NCBI RefSeq assembly: GCF_000759885.1
Contig: NZ_JNAH01000008.1
Location: 124,001 to 188,000, forward strand
Length of the DNA: 64,000 nucleotides
Source of the DNA: Prochlorococcus marinus str. GP2
GTDB taxonomy: Bacteria; Cyanobacteriota; Cyanobacteriia; PCC-6307; Cyanobiaceae
Reading direction: 5' to 3'
The notes beneath the pieces were generated by a model. That model made no database searches, was not told the origin of the DNA, and saw only the letters and a list, made by a program, of their open reading frames with translations. Shown here in pieces: positions 63,947 through 64,000 of the stretch. Numbering within the stretch: the first letter of the stretch is position 1; each line of letters begins with the position of its first letter. Made by a program: the position numbers and the translations under genes.

Positions 63947-64000
63947 CTATTCATCAATAAAAAAAACTTAATAATGAACTTCTACAAGATTAAGATGCAA

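Overview
The window is about 64 kb of very AT-rich, densely packed DNA from a marine picocyanobacterium, almost certainly a high-light-adapted Prochlorococcus. The evidence is the split ATP synthase loci (atpI-B-E-F'-F-H-A-G, with atpD-atpC elsewhere), PSRP-3/Ycf65, PII, a cyanobacterial-type short RpoZ, the Ccs1/CcdA cytochrome c system, two acyl-lipid desaturases, several high-light-inducible (HLI/ELIP-like) proteins and a swarm of 30-60 residue proteins typical of this group. I recognised no rRNA, tRNA, CRISPR array or insertion sequence.

Layout. 1-6.6 kb is ordinary chromosome: the murD 3' end, a pirin, DUF1643 and DUF2214 proteins, a GAF protein, a BaiN-like flavoprotein and a DMT-family permease. 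From about 6.7 to 31.7 kb is an accessory, island-like stretch. It holds dozens of tiny (often single-helix membrane) proteins, four HLI genes, two fatty-acid desaturases, an LptF/G permease, a porin, a DoxX protein, a LOG-family protein, one broken cupin gene, long gene-poor spacers with GC-richer potential RNA structures, and several families of short dispersed repeats. 31.7-34.3 kb carries a three-gene operon (CobW-like GTPase plus two divergent metallophosphoesterases) behind a Zur/Fur-like palindrome. From 34.3 kb to the end is conserved housekeeping DNA: an EVE-domain gene, rpoZ, an Hsp70-like protein, pyrR, gpmI, secG, groESL, atpDC, PSRP-3, pepP, a CNNM protein, a GTPase, nadD-nadE, DUF3326, a ferredoxin, the main atp operon, ftsW, ccdA-ccs1, queF, glnB and tlyA.

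How the genes fit together. The housekeeping half covers energy conversion (both ATP synthase loci), NAD synthesis (nadD-nadE), protein folding (groESL, Hsp70-like), cytochrome c maturation (ccdA-ccs1), nitrogen signalling (PII) and division (ftsW). The accessory half looks like a stress and light-acclimation region: HLI proteins, desaturases and small membrane proteins, with many tiny ORFs in overlapping or closely spaced strings.

Most unusual signals. (1) The upstream region and first codons of the EVE-domain gene (about 34.16-34.30 kb) recur three more times in the spacers at about 26.1, 28.5 and 31.6 kb. Each copy has a 5' imperfect hairpin and a 3' block running through the start codon. 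(2) Three of the four copies carry a pair of tandem 11-bp direct repeats 24-27 nt before the ATG. The unit sequence differs between copies, and each unit type recurs elsewhere in the window. (3) Two further short repeat families occur, one of four copies and one of two. (4) A chain of five mini-ORFs is linked by start/stop overlaps. (5) Two metallophosphoesterase-like proteins have altered metal-ligand motifs and sit behind a Zur-like box. Names of tiny proteins are deliberately left blank.
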